DNA from: Vibrio variabilis
GTDB lineage: Bacteria > Pseudomonadota > Gammaproteobacteria > Enterobacterales > Vibrionaceae
Direction: 5' to 3'
DNA length: 39,740 bases
Assembly: GCF_003263785.1 (NCBI RefSeq)
Contig: NZ_JYJK01000067.1
Location: forward strand, 1 to 39,740
Shown here: piece after piece, positions 18,581-28,828 of the stretch
How positions within the stretch are numbered: the stretch's first letter is position 1
Layout of the letters: the number at the start of each line of letters is the position of its first letter
Translations under genes and position numbers: made by a program
Notes under the pieces: generated by a model
Seen by the model: the letters and a program-made list of their open reading frames with translations, nothing else
Databases searched by the model: none
Told to the model about the DNA's origin: nothing

Positions 18581-20460
18581 ATGACAGAACAATATAATGC
18601 TGGAGCCATTGAGGTTCTCAATGGTCTTGAGCCAGTACGTCGCCGACCAGGGATGTATACGGATACAGCGCGTCCAAACCACTTGGGCCAAGAAGTTATC
18701 GATAACAGTGTCGATGAAGCGCTAGCCGGACATGCCTCTAAGGTACAAGTCATTCTGCATGCTGACCAATCGCTAGAAGTAATTGATGATGGTCGTGGTA
18801 TGCCAGTCGATATCCACCCTGAAGAGAAGATTTCAGGTGTTGAGCTTATTTTCTGTAAGCTTCACGCTGGTGGTAAGTTCTCGAACAAAAACTATCAATT
18901 CTCCGGCGGTTTGCACGGGGTTGGTATCTCTGTGGTTAACGCGCTTTCGAAACGCGTTGAAGTTGCCGTACGTCGCGATGGTCAAGTGTACGAAATGGCC
19001 TTTGAGCACGGCAATAAAGTTCAAGAACTGACAGTGACTGGCACTTGTGGTCGCCGTAATCGCGGTACTAGCGTTCATTTCTGGCCTGATGCGAGCTATT
19101 TTGACTCGGCGAACTTCTCGGTCACTCGTTTGGTGAACAACCTGCGTGCGAAAGCCGTGTTGTGTCCGGGTCTTGAAATTACCTTTACCGATAAGGTGAA
19201 CGGCAAAGACTATAAGTGGTACTACGAAGATGGTCTAAAAGACTATCTAGCGGAAGGCGTAAAGGGCTACGCAGTTCTGCCTGAAGCACCATTTACTGGC
19301 GAGTTTGCTGCAGAAACAGAAGCGGCAACTTGGGCTGTGATCTGGCAGCCAGAAGGCGGTGAGATGATCACCGAAAGCTACGTTAACCTGATCCCGACTG
19401 CGCAAGGCGGTACGCACGTCAATGGTCTGCGCCAAGGCCTTTTGGATGCAATGCGTGAATTCTGTGAGTTCCGTAATCTGCTACCTCGTGGCGTCAAGCT
19501 GACCGGTGATGATGTATTTGAGCGCTGTTCATACGTCCTGTCCATTAAGATGCAAGACCCGCAATTTGCCGGACAGACCAAAGAGCGTCTTTCTTCTCGT
19601 CAGTGCGCGGCGTTTGTATCTGGTGTGGTCAAAGATGCATTTAGCCTATGGTTGAATGAAAAGCCTCAACTTGCAGAGCAGTTGGCTGAAGTGTGTATTG
19701 CCAACGCGCATCGCCGTATGCGTGCCAGCAAAAAAGTGGTGCGTAAGAAGGTGGCCTCTGGCCCTGCGCTACCAGGTAAGCTCACAGACTGTTCGCAACA
19801 AGACTTAAATCGCACAGAAATTTTCTTCGTGGAGGGTGACTCGGCGGGTGGTAGTGCCAAACAGGCGCGCGATCGTGAGTTCCAAGCGTGATGCCACTGC
19901 GCGGTAAAATCCTAAATACATGGGAAGTATCGGCAGACCAAGTTTTGGCGTCTCAAGAAGTACACGATATCTCGGTGGCTTTGGGCATTGACCCGGATAC
20001 CGAAAACCTAGACGGCCTGCGTTACGGTAAAGTGTGTATTCTTGCCGATGCGGACTCGGATGGTCTGCACATTGCAACTCTTCTGTGTGCACTCTTTACC
20101 AAGCATTTCCGCTCGTTGGTTGCTGCCGGACACGTCTATGTCGCCATGCCACCTCTGTATCGTATCGACTGTGGTAAAGAAGTGTTCTACGCCCTTGATG
20201 ACGATGAAAAAGATGGCGTGCTTGAGCGTTTGAGCAAGAAGAAAGCGAAGATCAACGTTCAACGATTCAAAGGTCTGGGTGAGATGAACCCACTACAGCT
20301 GCGTGAAACTACGATGGATCCTAATACCCGTCGCTTAGTGCAGTTGACCATTGATGATGACGAAGCCACCAATGAGATGATGGATATGCTACTTGGTAAG
20401 AAGCGTGCTGATGATCGTCGTAGCTGGCTACAAAACAACGGTGACATGGCTGAGGTATAA
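18581..20460 (+). CDS. parE: DNA topoisomerase IV subunit B (one frameshift)
   Basis: ATPase subunit of topoisomerase IV, which decatenates daughter chromosomes; essential. The GHKL ATPase domain shows [12 protein letters not shown] (about residues 45-56) and GRGMPVDIH. The Toprim domain begins at [19 protein letters not shown] and continues with DADSDGLHI. The frame breaks exactly within the Toprim domain at 19888/19889 (GCGG read as GCG; FQAVMPLRGK expected). Restoring one G gives 626 aa, the normal length. An essential gene with a clean tail is unlikely to be truly broken. Confidence 0.96.
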
Positions 20461-20462
20461 CA

Positions 20463-22738
20463 ATGTCGACTGAAATGTCTTTTGATGGTGTAGAACAGCT
20501 GCCTCTGCGAAAGTTCACTGAAGACGCCTATCTGAATTACTCAATGTACGTGATTATGGATCGTGCATTGCCTTACATCGGTGATGGATTGAAACCCGTG
20601 CAGCGCCGCATTATCTATGCGATGTCTGAGCTGGGTCTGTCCGCATCGGCGAAATACAAGAAATCGGCACGTACCGTTGGTGACGTGTTGGGTAAGTATC
20701 ACCCGCATGGCGACTCGGCGTGTTATGAAGCCATGGTATTGATGGCTCAGCCATTCTCTTATCGCTACCCGCTGGTGGACGGTCAAGGTAACTGGGGTGC
20801 CCCAGACGATCCAAAATCGTTCGCTGCGATGCGTTATACCGAAGCCAAATTGTCCAAGTTTGCTGAAGTACTGCTTGGTGAACTCGGTCAAGGTACGGTT
20901 GAGTGGCAGCCAAACTTCGACGGCACCATGAAAGAGCCGAAGATCCTACCGGCGAGGTTGCCGCACATTTTGCTTAACGGTATTACCGGTATCGCAGTCG
21001 GTATGGCAACGGACATCCCGCCGCACAACGTGCGTGAGATTGCCGACGCAACGATTCATCTTATTGATAAGCCAAAATCTGAGCTTGCTGAGGTGATGGA
21101 GTTTGTTAAAGGCCCAGATTACCCGACCGAGGCTGAAATCATTTCACCGCAAGCTGACCTAGAGAAAATCTATCGTACCGGCCGTGGTAGTGTGAAGATG
21201 CGTGCAGTGTGGCACAAAGAAGGCTCGGAGATTGTCATCACTGCGCTGCCACATCAGGTGTCTGGCGCTAAGCTGCTTGAGCAGATTGCAAACCAAATGC
21301 GTGCCAAGAAACTGCCAATGTAGATGACTTGCGCGACGAGTCGGATCACGAAAACCCAACGCGTATCGTCGTGGTGCCGCGCTCAAACCGTATTGATTGC
21401 GACCAATTGATGAATCACTTGTTCGCATCGACCGATCTTGAGAAGAACTTCCGTGTGAACCTTAACATGATCGGTCTCGATAACCGTCCGCAAGTAAAAG
21501 GTCTGGTACAGATCTTAACGGAATGGATTGAGTATCGCCGTGAGACAGTACGTAAGCGTATTCAATATCGCCTAGACAAGATCCTAGCTCGTTTGCACAT
21601 CCTTGAAGGTTTGTTGGTTGCGTACCTCAACCTTGATGAAGTGATTGAGATCATTCGTACGGAAGACGATCCAAAGGCCGTGCTGATGGCGCGTTTTGGC
21701 ATCACGGATATTCAAGCGGATGCGATTTTAGACACCAAACTTCGCCACCTTGCGAAGCTGGAAGAAATGAAGATCCGCGGCGAACAAGACGAGCTTGAGA
21801 AAGAGCGTGAGAAGCTAGAAAAGCTACTTGGCTCTGAGCGTCGTATGAACACGCTATTGAAGAAAGAAATTCAAGCTGACGCAGAGAAGTACGGTGACGA
21901 CCGCCGCTCTCCAATCGTTGAGCGCGCGGAAGCGAAAGCGATGACCGAGCGTGATTTGGTACCAAGCGAACCAATCACGGTTGTGTTGTCAGAAAAAGGC
22001 TGGATCCGTCATGCTAAAGGCCACGATGTTGATCCAAGCGGACTCAATTACAAAGCGGGTGATAAATTCCTAGCCTCCGCCAGAGGTAAGAGTAATCAGC
22101 CTGCAGTGTTCCTTGGCAGCGATGGACGCAGTTACTCGTTAGAGTCGCACTCGTTGCCATCCGCTCGAAGCCAAGGTGAGCCGATTACTGGTCGACTCAA
22201 CATCAGTGCTGGCTCGACAGTACGCCAAGTGGTGATGGGTGAGGAAGATCAGCTGTGGTTGATTGGCTCAGATGCGGGTTATGGCTTTGTGTGTAAAGGT
22301 AGCGATCTGCTATCGAAAAACCGCAGCGGTAAAGCGCTGGTGACTCTGCCACAAGCGTCTGAAGTGATGACGCCAGCAACGGTTGGCGATCTTGAGTCAG
22401 ACGAAATTTTAGCCATCACCAACCAAGGCCGTATGTTGTTGTTCCCAATTAAAGACTTGCCGCAGTTAGGTAAGGGTAAAGGGAATAAGATCATCAATAT
22501 TCCATCGGCGAAGGCGAAGGCGCGTGAGGAGTTTGTTTCTCACTTGATGGCGTTGCCAAAAGGTGTATCTATTACCCTTTATGCTGGCAAGCGTAAGCTT
22601 GGACTGAAAGCGAGTGACCTGGATAACTTCCGTGGTGAACGCGGACGTCGCGGTGGATTGCTGCCACGCGGTCTACAGCGAGTGACTCGTATCGAGGTCG
22701 ATACGGGCAACGAACCTGAAAGCACTACCGAAGAGTAA
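20463..22738 (+). CDS. parC: DNA topoisomerase IV subunit A (one frameshift)
   Basis: Cleavage-religation subunit of topoisomerase IV. The winged-helix and tower region hold the catalytic tyrosine (Tyr125 in [10 protein letters not shown]). The quinolone region reads [11 protein letters not shown] with Ser85 and Glu89, the sensitive wild-type residues. The C-terminal beta-pinwheel repeats follow from about residue 500. The frame is lost at 21320/21321 (ATGG read as [17 protein letters not shown] expected). One added G gives 758 aa (752 in E. coli). It starts 2 nt after the parE stop, so the two are co-translated. Confidence 0.96.
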
Positions 22739-22767
22739 GCCACTAACACGCAGAAATAAAACGTAAA

Positions 22768-22795
22768 AACCTCCGACACTGTCGGAGGTTTTTTT
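22768..22795. terminator. Bidirectional terminator, parC / degS
   Basis: Perfect 11-bp stem AACCTCCGACA / TGTCGGAGGTT with a one-base loop, flanked by A-run and T-run between convergent genes. Confidence 0.93.
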
Positions 22796-22829
22796 ATGTC
22801 AGGTTGAGTAGGGGAGTGTTAGCGAGCCT

Positions 22830-23893
22830 CTATTCTCGGCTATCTTCACCCACAGTGACCGGCAGGATGAGCTCTTTACCGTCACGCAGTAATTTCACAT
22901 CAACCGTGGTACCGGGTCTTAGGTCGGTAACCAAATCTAAAACGCCTTGGCGGCCATTCAGTTTATTGCCATCAATCATCAAGATGATGTCTTGAACTTC
23001 AATGCCAGCGTTAGCCGCAGGCCCTTCGGGGTCAAGCCCTAGCACTATGATGCCGCCAATGTGTTCATTGCCAAGTAGGCGAGCAGTGACGGAGTTAATA
23101 TCTTGGCCATCAATACCAATGTAGCCGCGGATAACGCGTCCATCAGCGATGATTTTTTCCATGATTTTACTCGCCAGCTGGTAAGGAATGGCAAACGAAA
23201 TACCGTAGGTTTCTAAATCTGTGGCTTGCTGGAATGAGGCGGTGTTAATACCGACAAGTTCTCCCAGCGTGTTCACCAAGGCGCCCCCTGAGTTACCTTG
23301 GTTGATGGCGGCGTCGGTTTGGATGAAGGCTTGAATACCACCGGCGCTAATGGATGAGCGTCCCGTAGCGAGATGATACCAAAGGTGGTGGTTTGCCCTA
23401 AATTATATGGGTTACCAATCGCCAGTACCACATCGCCCACTTTTGGTGAGTAGTTTGGATTGAGCGGGATAACCGGCAGGTTACCCCCTTCAATGCGCAG
23501 TACCGCAATGTCGGTGCGCTGATCTTTACCAACAAGCTGGGCGGCAGCTACGCGCCCATCTTGCAGTGCGACAATGATTTGGTCAGCATTGGCGACGACG
23601 TGATAATTGGTAATAATGTAGCCTTTGTCGCTAACAATGACGCCGGAGCCTAGGCCTTGCGTTGACAGTGTGGTGCGATCGCTCTCTTTATACTGACGAC
23701 TGTAAATATTGACGACCGCGGGCGCTGCCTTGCGTACCGCTTGATTAAATGAGATTTGCTGAGATTGGTCGTATTCAGGTTGCGAGACGATATTATTCGG
23801 TATGACGTTTTGTCTGAGGGAAGGTACCGCCAGTAGCACTAAGAGCGCCGTAATAAGACCCATAGATACAGAGCGGATTAAAAAGTTCAGCAT
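22830..23893 (-). CDS. degS: Site-1 periplasmic protease DegS (one frameshift)
   Basis: Membrane-anchored serine protease that senses misfolded porins through its PDZ domain and cuts anti-sigma factor RseA to start the sigma-E response. An N-terminal anchor (LIRSVSMGLITALLVLLAVP) is followed by the trypsin-like domain with His in NYHVVANADQ, Asp in RTDIAVLRI and Ser in NQGNSGGALVN, then a single PDZ domain. The frame breaks at 23369/23370 (plus-strand GTAGCGAG for GTAGCCGAG), between FGIIS and the expected ATGRSSISAGG. Restored length is 354 aa (355 in E. coli). GAGGGA precedes the ATG. Confidence 0.95.
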
Positions 23894-24061
23894 TGTTCCC
23901 TCGAGTTGAATCGAAAATATAGCCGCAATGTCAGACTTAGCAAACGGTTACCTTGTTAAGTTAGTATTAACTAACTCGTAAAACGAGATAATTTTTTGAA
24001 ATCAACCGAAAAAGTAAAAGACGTACAGCAGAGTAGGAAAGGATATCATTTCTACTGCTGA

Positions 24062-24093
24062 GAATAAAAGAGCAGCCTCAATAGGGCTGCTCT
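24062..24093 (-). terminator. Terminator between degQ and degS
   Basis: Stem AGAGCAGCC / GGCTGCTCT (24069-24093), followed on the minus strand by TTTTATT. A second imperfect hairpin lies at 24026-24060. degS therefore probably has its own promoter in 23894-24025. Confidence 0.75.
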
Positions 24094-24124
24094 ATGACAC
24101 AAAATTAACCAAGCTATGTCGTGA

Positions 24125-25492
24125 TTATCGAACGACAAGGTAAATGGTTCTGTCGCCGCGCTGAATGTTCAGTGCTAATACGCCAGGTTTTTTCTCAAGC
24201 AACTTACGCAACTGAGCGACGTTTTTCACTCGAGTGCGGTTCACACCGATGATAATGTCATCTTTTTGTAGCTCATATCGAGCAGCAGGTGATCCTTCTG
24301 CAACCGATGTCACCTTAACCCCTTCAATGGCATCACTACTGGTGGTATTGGCAAACTCGGCACCCGTTAACCCTTCATGGAGCTTGTCTGCTTTGGTTAC
24401 GGTTTGGTTTGCCTCTTTCAGGGTCGCCTTGAAAGATTTCTCTTTGCCATCACGAACGACACCCAGCGTTACGGTTTTACCTGCGCCTAGCGTGGCCACT
24501 TTGGCGCGCAATTCGCTAAAGCTCGAAATGGCTTTGCCATTGACTGAGACAATAATGTCGCCCGCTTCCAATCCAGCTTTATCGGCTGCGCTATCCGGCA
24601 CGACTTGGCCGACAAATGCCCCTTTGCTTGATTCATAGCCCAGTGCTTCAGCAAGCTCAGAAGTGACTTCACCACCTTGAACGCCCAGCATGCCACGTTT
24701 CACTTCTCCAAACTCGATGATTTGCTCGGTGAGGTTGGTCATCATGTTCGATGGGATAGCGAAACCGATACCGACGTTGCCACCATTAGGTCCTAGGATG
24801 GCTGTGTTGATACCAATGAGCTCACCATTTAGGTTCACTAAAGCGCCACCTGAGTTACCACTGTTGATAGCAGCATCCGTTTGGATGAAGTTCTCAAAGT
24901 TTTCAATGTTGAGACCACTTCGACCCAGCGCAGAGACAATACCAGAGGTGACGGTTTGGCCTAGGCCGAATGGGTTACCAATGGCCACCGTAAAGTCACC
25001 AACACGGAGCGTATCCGAATCCGCCACCTTAATCTCAGTGAGGTTTTTCGCGCCATCCACTTTAAGTAGCGCAACATCAGACATTTCATCGCCACCAACA
25101 AGTTCTGCATCGAACTCGCGTCCATCACCAAGTTTGATACGGATCTCTTCCGCACCATTGATGACGTGATAGTTAGTTACTATGTAGCCTTTCTTGGCGT
25201 CAATCACGACACCGGAGCCTAGCCCGCGGAATGGGCGCTCTTGAAGCTGTTCAGTAGGGAAGTCGGGACCAAAGAAAAAGCGAAACTGGTCTGGCAATTG
25301 CTGTCGAGAAACTTGAGTCCCCTCTACGGCGATGCTGACCACTGCGGGGGTGACCTTCTCTAGCATAGGTGCAAGGCTGGGTAGTTGCTCACCATTAACG
25401 GACAAAGGCAGAGCGGCCGTCGCAGGCAGTGGGGCGATGATTGCACTTAGGCTTAATGAAAGAACAGTTAACGCAAGTACAGGTTTTTTCAT
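24125..25492 (-). CDS. degQ: Periplasmic Do-family serine protease/chaperone
   Basis: Periplasmic quality-control protease, about 455 aa: signal peptide (KKPVLALTVLSLSLSAIIAP, cleaved near ATA-ALP), protease domain with His in TNYHVINGAEE, Asp in MSDVALLKVD and Ser in NSGNSGGALVN, then two PDZ domains (about 260-350 and 365-455). The short loop between FFFGPDFP and FRGLGSG favours DegQ over DegP (474 aa, longer loop). ATGs at 25495 and 25492 follow GAGGAGTTTT. I choose the second for its 7-nt spacing. The ATG at 25507 overlaps the Shine-Dalgarno and is unlikely. degQ-degS tandem order is as in enterobacteria. Confidence 0.94.
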   Translation of the reverse strand: MKKPVLALTVLSLSLSAIIAPLPATAALPLSVNGEQLPSLAPMLEKVTPAVVSIAVEGTQVSRQQLPDQFRFFFGPDFPTEQLQERPFRGLGSGVVIDAKKGYIVTNYHVINGAEEIRIKLGDGREFDAELVGGDEMSDVALLKVDGAKNLTEIKVADSDTLRVGDFTVAIGNPFGLGQTVTSGIVSALGRSGLNIENFENFIQTDAAINSGNSGGALVNLNGELIGINTAILGPNGGNVGIGFAIPSNMMTNLTEQIIEFGEVKRGMLGVQGGEVTSELAEALGYESSKGAFVGQVVPDSAADKAGLEAGDIIVSVNGKAISSFSELRAKVATLGAGKTVTLGVVRDGKEKSFKATLKEANQTVTKADKLHEGLTGAEFANTTSSDAIEGVKVTSVAEGSPAARYELQKDDIIIGVNRTRVKNVAQLRKLLEKKPGVLALNIQRGDRTIYLVVR

Positions 25493-25562
25493 CATAAAAC
25501 TCCTCATGGTATCTGTAAGGTTTATGACTCAACGATTGTTGTAAAGTTCATCCTAGATATAA

Positions 25563-25596
25563 GAACGGCCAGCGATTGATTCAATGGCTGGCCGTT
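25563..25596 (-). terminator. Hairpin downstream of zapG
   Basis: Ten-base stem AACGGCCAGC / GCTGGCCGTT, with only a weak T-tract (TTCTTAT) on the minus strand. It probably ends the zapG transcript. Confidence 0.6.
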
Positions 25597-25610
25597 AGTA
25601 AATGTCTAAA

Positions 25611-26072
25611 TTAAGAAGCTTTGGCTGTGGTTACGGGTTCTTGAGCGATGGCCGAAGGGGCTTCGACCACTTCTTTTTTCTCTTCTCTCAACAGGCCGGT
25701 TGCACCGTTCACATAATCTTTAGGTGGCTGGTCGGCAGATTCGTTAGCGTCAATGACTTCGACGTTGTGTTCAGCGATTTTCTTCACAAATGGATTATCT
25801 TGCTCAGGCAGATTAGGAATGAGCTCAGTGGAGGTTTTCGCCATGTGCTGATAGAGCTTGGTGTAGTCTTTGCCCAGCGTATCGAGCATTTCTGCGGTCT
25901 GCGCAAAATGGTCTGACAGCTCTTGTCTTTGCTGTTCTAGAGCAAATTTAGCCGATTCGAGGTCTTTTTGTAGCGTCTTTTGTTTCTTGTATTGTGGAGT
26001 AGTCAGTCGGGAAATCACAATTCCTAGAATAGCACCAACTAGCAAGCCGACAATGGCATATATCCAAGGCAT
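25611..26072 (-). CDS. zapG: Inner-membrane division-associated protein ZapG (YhcB, DUF1043)
   Basis: Single-pass inner-membrane protein linked to the divisome and cell-envelope synthesis in E. coli (YhcB). The 153 aa include one N-terminal membrane helix (WIYAIVGLLVGAILGIVISR), a long coiled coil (about residues 30-80, KKQKTLQKDLESAKFALEQQ), and a low-complexity acidic tail ending EPVTTAKAS. It is divergent from zapE, the arrangement known in enterobacteria, and close to degQS. Confidence 0.92.
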   Translation of the reverse strand: MPWIYAIVGLLVGAILGIVISRLTTPQYKKQKTLQKDLESAKFALEQQRQELSDHFAQTAEMLDTLGKDYTKLYQHMAKTSTELIPNLPEQDNPFVKKIAEHNVEVIDANESADQPPKDYVNGATGLLREEKKEVVEAPSAIAQEPVTTAKAS

Positions 26073-26213
26073 AACAGCTCCTTTATAATGATTATTAACA
26101 TGTGCGTTACCAAGTGGTTACACACGTCGTATTGCCATGTTACTATGAGATTTCGAGCCAATAAAGCAAAAATACGCGCTCTTTAGCCCTTGGATCAGTG
26201 TTGCGAGTAATCC

Positions 26214-27317
26214 ATGACGCCCATAGAAAGATACGAACACGATATAAAAACAAATGGTTTCCAGGCAGATCCCGCCCAACGCACTGCAGTGGAAGCCTTA
26301 GACAAATTACACCATCAATTTAGTGACTATTTAAAATTTGAAGCGCCGCCGCTTTCAATGATGCAAAAGCTGCTAGGCAAAAAACCAGAGCAAGCAGTAC
26401 CTCCCAAAGGGCTGTATTTCTGGGGCGGAGTCGGGCGCGGCAAGACCTATTTGATGGACGCATTTTTTGATAGCTTGCCGACATCGAGAAAAATGCGCGT
26501 CCACTTCCACCGCTTTATGTACCGTGTACACGATGAACTAAAACGGCTTGGAGACGTTGAAAACCCGCTGGAGAAAGTCGCAGACACCTTTGAATCCGAA
26601 GCCAAAATTATTTGCTTCGATGAGTTTTTTGTCTCAGATATTACTGATGCGATGATTCTAGCGACTTTGCTGCAAGAACTGTTTAAGCGTGGGGTTGTCC
26701 TTGTTGCAACGTCCAATATCCCTCCGGAAGACTTGTATCGCAATGGTCTGCAGCGCGCCCGGTTTATGCCAGCGATCTCGCTGATTCAAAGCCAGTGTGT
26801 GGTGCTCAATGTCGACAGCGGTATTGATTATCGACTGCGAACACTTGAGCAGGCAGAAATCTATCATTTCCCACTTGATGACGCCGCTAACCAAAACCTT
26901 GAACGTTACTTCAATCAATTGGTGATGGACGATCGCGTCCATGAAGCAAGCATTGAAATTAATCATCGAGATATAGAGGTATTTGCTGCGGCGGACGATG
27001 TATTGTTTGCAAGCTTTGCGCAGCTGTGCCAGACCATGCGCAGTCAAAATGACTATATTGAAATGTCTCGTATCTACCACACGGTTCTGCTTGCTGACGT
27101 GATGCAGATGGGTGCGACACTTGATGATGCAGCGAGGCGTTTTATAGCGTTAGTGGATGAATTCTATGAGAGACGGGTAAAACTGATCATTTCAGCCGAA
27201 GTGCCGTTAGAACAGCTATACACCCAAGGCCAATTGGAGTTTGAGTTTAAGCGCTGTATTTCGCGACTCACCGAGATGCAAAGTCACGACTATTTGGCTT
27301 CTGAGCATCTCCCTTAA
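26214..27317 (+). CDS. zapE: Cell-division AFG1-like ATPase ZapE
   Basis: AFG1/LACE1-type P-loop ATPase that in E. coli associates with the Z-ring under stress. Its 367 aa show Walker A GGVGRGKT (about residues 71-78), Walker B IICFDEFFVSD and sensor ATSNIPPEDLY, all intact. The ATG at 26214 gives the expected N-terminus (MTPIERYEHDI), although the upstream GAGTAA is a weak ribosome site. It lies between the divergent zapG and rplM, as in E. coli. Confidence 0.94.
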   Translation: MTPIERYEHDIKTNGFQADPAQRTAVEALDKLHHQFSDYLKFEAPPLSMMQKLLGKKPEQAVPPKGLYFWGGVGRGKTYLMDAFFDSLPTSRKMRVHFHRFMYRVHDELKRLGDVENPLEKVADTFESEAKIICFDEFFVSDITDAMILATLLQELFKRGVVLVATSNIPPEDLYRNGLQRARFMPAISLIQSQCVVLNVDSGIDYRLRTLEQAEIYHFPLDDAANQNLERYFNQLVMDDRVHEASIEINHRDIEVFAAADDVLFASFAQLCQTMRSQNDYIEMSRIYHTVLLADVMQMGATLDDAARRFIALVDEFYERRVKLIISAEVPLEQLYTQGQLEFEFKRCISRLTEMQSHDYLASEHLP

Positions 27318-27369
27318 TGTTTTTGGCAAATTTGTCCAAAAAATAGATGATTTTTTCCGCGAGCTTCTC

Positions 27370-27375
27370 TATAAT
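27370..27375 (+). promoter_or_regulatory. rplM -10 element
   Basis: Consensus TATAAT 153 nt before rplM. The -35 region (TGATTT about 16 nt upstream) is poor. The transcript would carry a leader of about 145 nt. Confidence 0.5.
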
Positions 27376-27478
27376 CCTGCGACCCACCGTTACTGCAGGC
27401 GAGTTTCTTCAAACTTTTTGAGGAACGATGCGAGAGTTTCAACACTCGAAGGGGTGATGTATGGGCTCTTAGACAGTG

Positions 27479-27492
27479 GGAGCGAAAGCTCC
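27479..27492 (+). promoter_or_regulatory. rplM leader hairpin, candidate L13 autoregulatory site
   Basis: GGAGC-GAAA-GCTCC hairpin with a GNRA tetraloop, 35 nt before the rplM ATG, whose own Shine-Dalgarno is weak. L13 represses its own mRNA in E. coli through the leader (established). Assigning this hairpin to that role is inference. Confidence 0.45.
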
Positions 27493-27527
27493 TTAAGTGT
27501 AAATTTAATTAACGGGTTATTATTAGC

Positions 27528-27955
27528 ATGAAAACTTTCGTTGCTAAACCAGAAACTGTAAAACGCGACTGGTACGTTGTAGACGCTGAAGGTAAAACTC
27601 TTGGCCGTCTAGCAAGTGAAATTGCATCTCGCTACGTGGCAAACACAAAGCTGAATACACTCCTCACACTGACACTGGTGATTACATCATCGTTGTTAAC
27701 GCTGAGAAAGTTACTGTAACTGGTAACAAGGCTAAGAACAAAGTTTACTACCGTCACTCTGAGTTCCCAGGCGGCCTAAAATCAATCACTTTTGAAAAGC
27801 TGATCGATCGTAAGCCTGAAATGGCTCTTGAGCTAGCGGTTAAAGGTATGCTACCACGTGGTCCTCTAGGCCGTGCTATGTACCGTAAGCTTAAAGTTTA
27901 CGCTGGCGCTGAGCACAACCATGTTGCTCAACAACCACAAGTACTAGACATCTAA
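27528..27955 (+). CDS. rplM: 50S ribosomal protein L13 (one frameshift)
   Basis: Early-assembling large-subunit protein. It starts [20 protein letters not shown]. The frame breaks at 27632/27633 (TCGCTACGT for TCGCCTACGT, one C lost), so [14 protein letters not shown] is misread. The correct frame resumes with [17 protein letters not shown] and runs to the stop at 27953-27955. The restored length of 142 aa equals E. coli L13. A real frameshift here is not credible in a living cell with a single rplM. Operon with rpsI, 15 nt downstream. Confidence 0.96.
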
Positions 27956-27970
27956 TCGGGGATTTCGAAA

Positions 27971-28363
27971 ATGGCAGAGAATCAATACTACGGCACTGGC
28001 CGTCGCAAAAGCTCAGCTGCTCGTGTTTTCATCAAACCAGGCACTGGCAATATCGTAGTTAACAAGCGTGAACTAGAAGTATACTTCGGTCGCGAAACTT
28101 CTTGCATGGTAGTTCGTCAGCCTCTAGAGCTAACTGAACTAACTGAGAAGCTAGACCTATTCGTTACTGTAAAAGGTGGCGGTATTTCTGGTCAAGCAGG
28201 TGCTATCCGTCACGGTATCACTCGCGCGCTAATGGAATACGATGAGTCTCTACGTCCTGCTCTACGTGCAGCTGGCTACGTTACGCGTGACGCTCGTTGC
28301 GTTGAACGTAAGAAAGTTGGTCTACGTAAAGCACGTCGTCGTCCACAGTTCTCTAAGCGTTAA
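27971..28363 (+). CDS. rpsI: 30S ribosomal protein S9
   Basis: Small-subunit protein whose C-terminal tail reaches the P-site tRNA. It is 130 aa and intact, with [15 protein letters not shown] at the N-terminus, the [15 protein letters not shown] block and the basic tail ending RRRPQFSKR. It is the second gene of the rplM-rpsI operon and is followed by a terminator. Confidence 0.98.
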   Translation: MAENQYYGTGRRKSSAARVFIKPGTGNIVVNKRELEVYFGRETSCMVVRQPLELTELTEKLDLFVTVKGGGISGQAGAIRHGITRALMEYDESLRPALRAAGYVTRDARCVERKKVGLRKARRRPQFSKR

Positions 28364-28420
28364 TTTTCTCCTTACCGAGAAGATTATGCTTTCCAGCTAT
28401 ATGTTGGAACGTGGAATCAA

Positions 28421-28448
28421 AAAGCTCAGCTTCGGCTGGGCTTTTTTT
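28421..28448 (+). terminator. Intrinsic terminator after rpsI
   Basis: Stem AGCTCAGC / GCTGGGCT (one G-T pair) around a TTCG tetraloop, then a T-run of seven. Confidence 0.92.
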
Positions 28449-28572
28449 GTATTTATACGTCCAATAACCCCATTAAATTCAGAAACTCTGATCTTCACTC
28501 TCTCCTTTTCCCTCCTTTTGTGAACTAGCAAGCGATTTCCTGCTATAGATGTTACGAAAAGGTAGCTTTATC

Positions 28573-28601
28573 TTGTCAAAAAGTAGGGTTTTCTTTATCA
28601 T
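28573..28601 (+). promoter_or_regulatory. Candidate petABC promoter
   Basis: TTGTCA (28573-28578), 17-nt spacer, TATCAT (28596-28601). The rest of 28449-28828 is non-coding leader of about 220 nt. It contains a possible 34-codon frame (28666-28770) with no ribosome site, which I do not call. Confidence 0.5.
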
Positions 28602-28828
28602 TTGCTATCAAATAAATACAACTAAAATTCGTATTTTGTTAGCCATGCTCTACTGGTCGGAATCGATGTCTGAGCAGACTCAAGTAGCCAAAATAATTAG
28701 TACTATTGGCTCGTTCAATTTGAAGGAAAATAGCCCAAGGAATGGTTCCCCAATGGGTTATTCCATCTAAAAGAGCAACTTGGATTCGCTCAGTGTTGAC
28801 CCAAAGGAGCAAATGGGAGAAATGTTGG

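Noticed and set aside
19870..21330. Programmed frameshifting in parE and parC
   Set aside because: There is no slippery heptamer or pseudoknot, and the same kind of defect occurs in eight other unrelated genes of the window.
28666..28770. 34-codon ORF in the petA leader
   Set aside because: No Shine-Dalgarno, no hydrophobic or conserved pattern, and no terminator or coupling; chance is likely.
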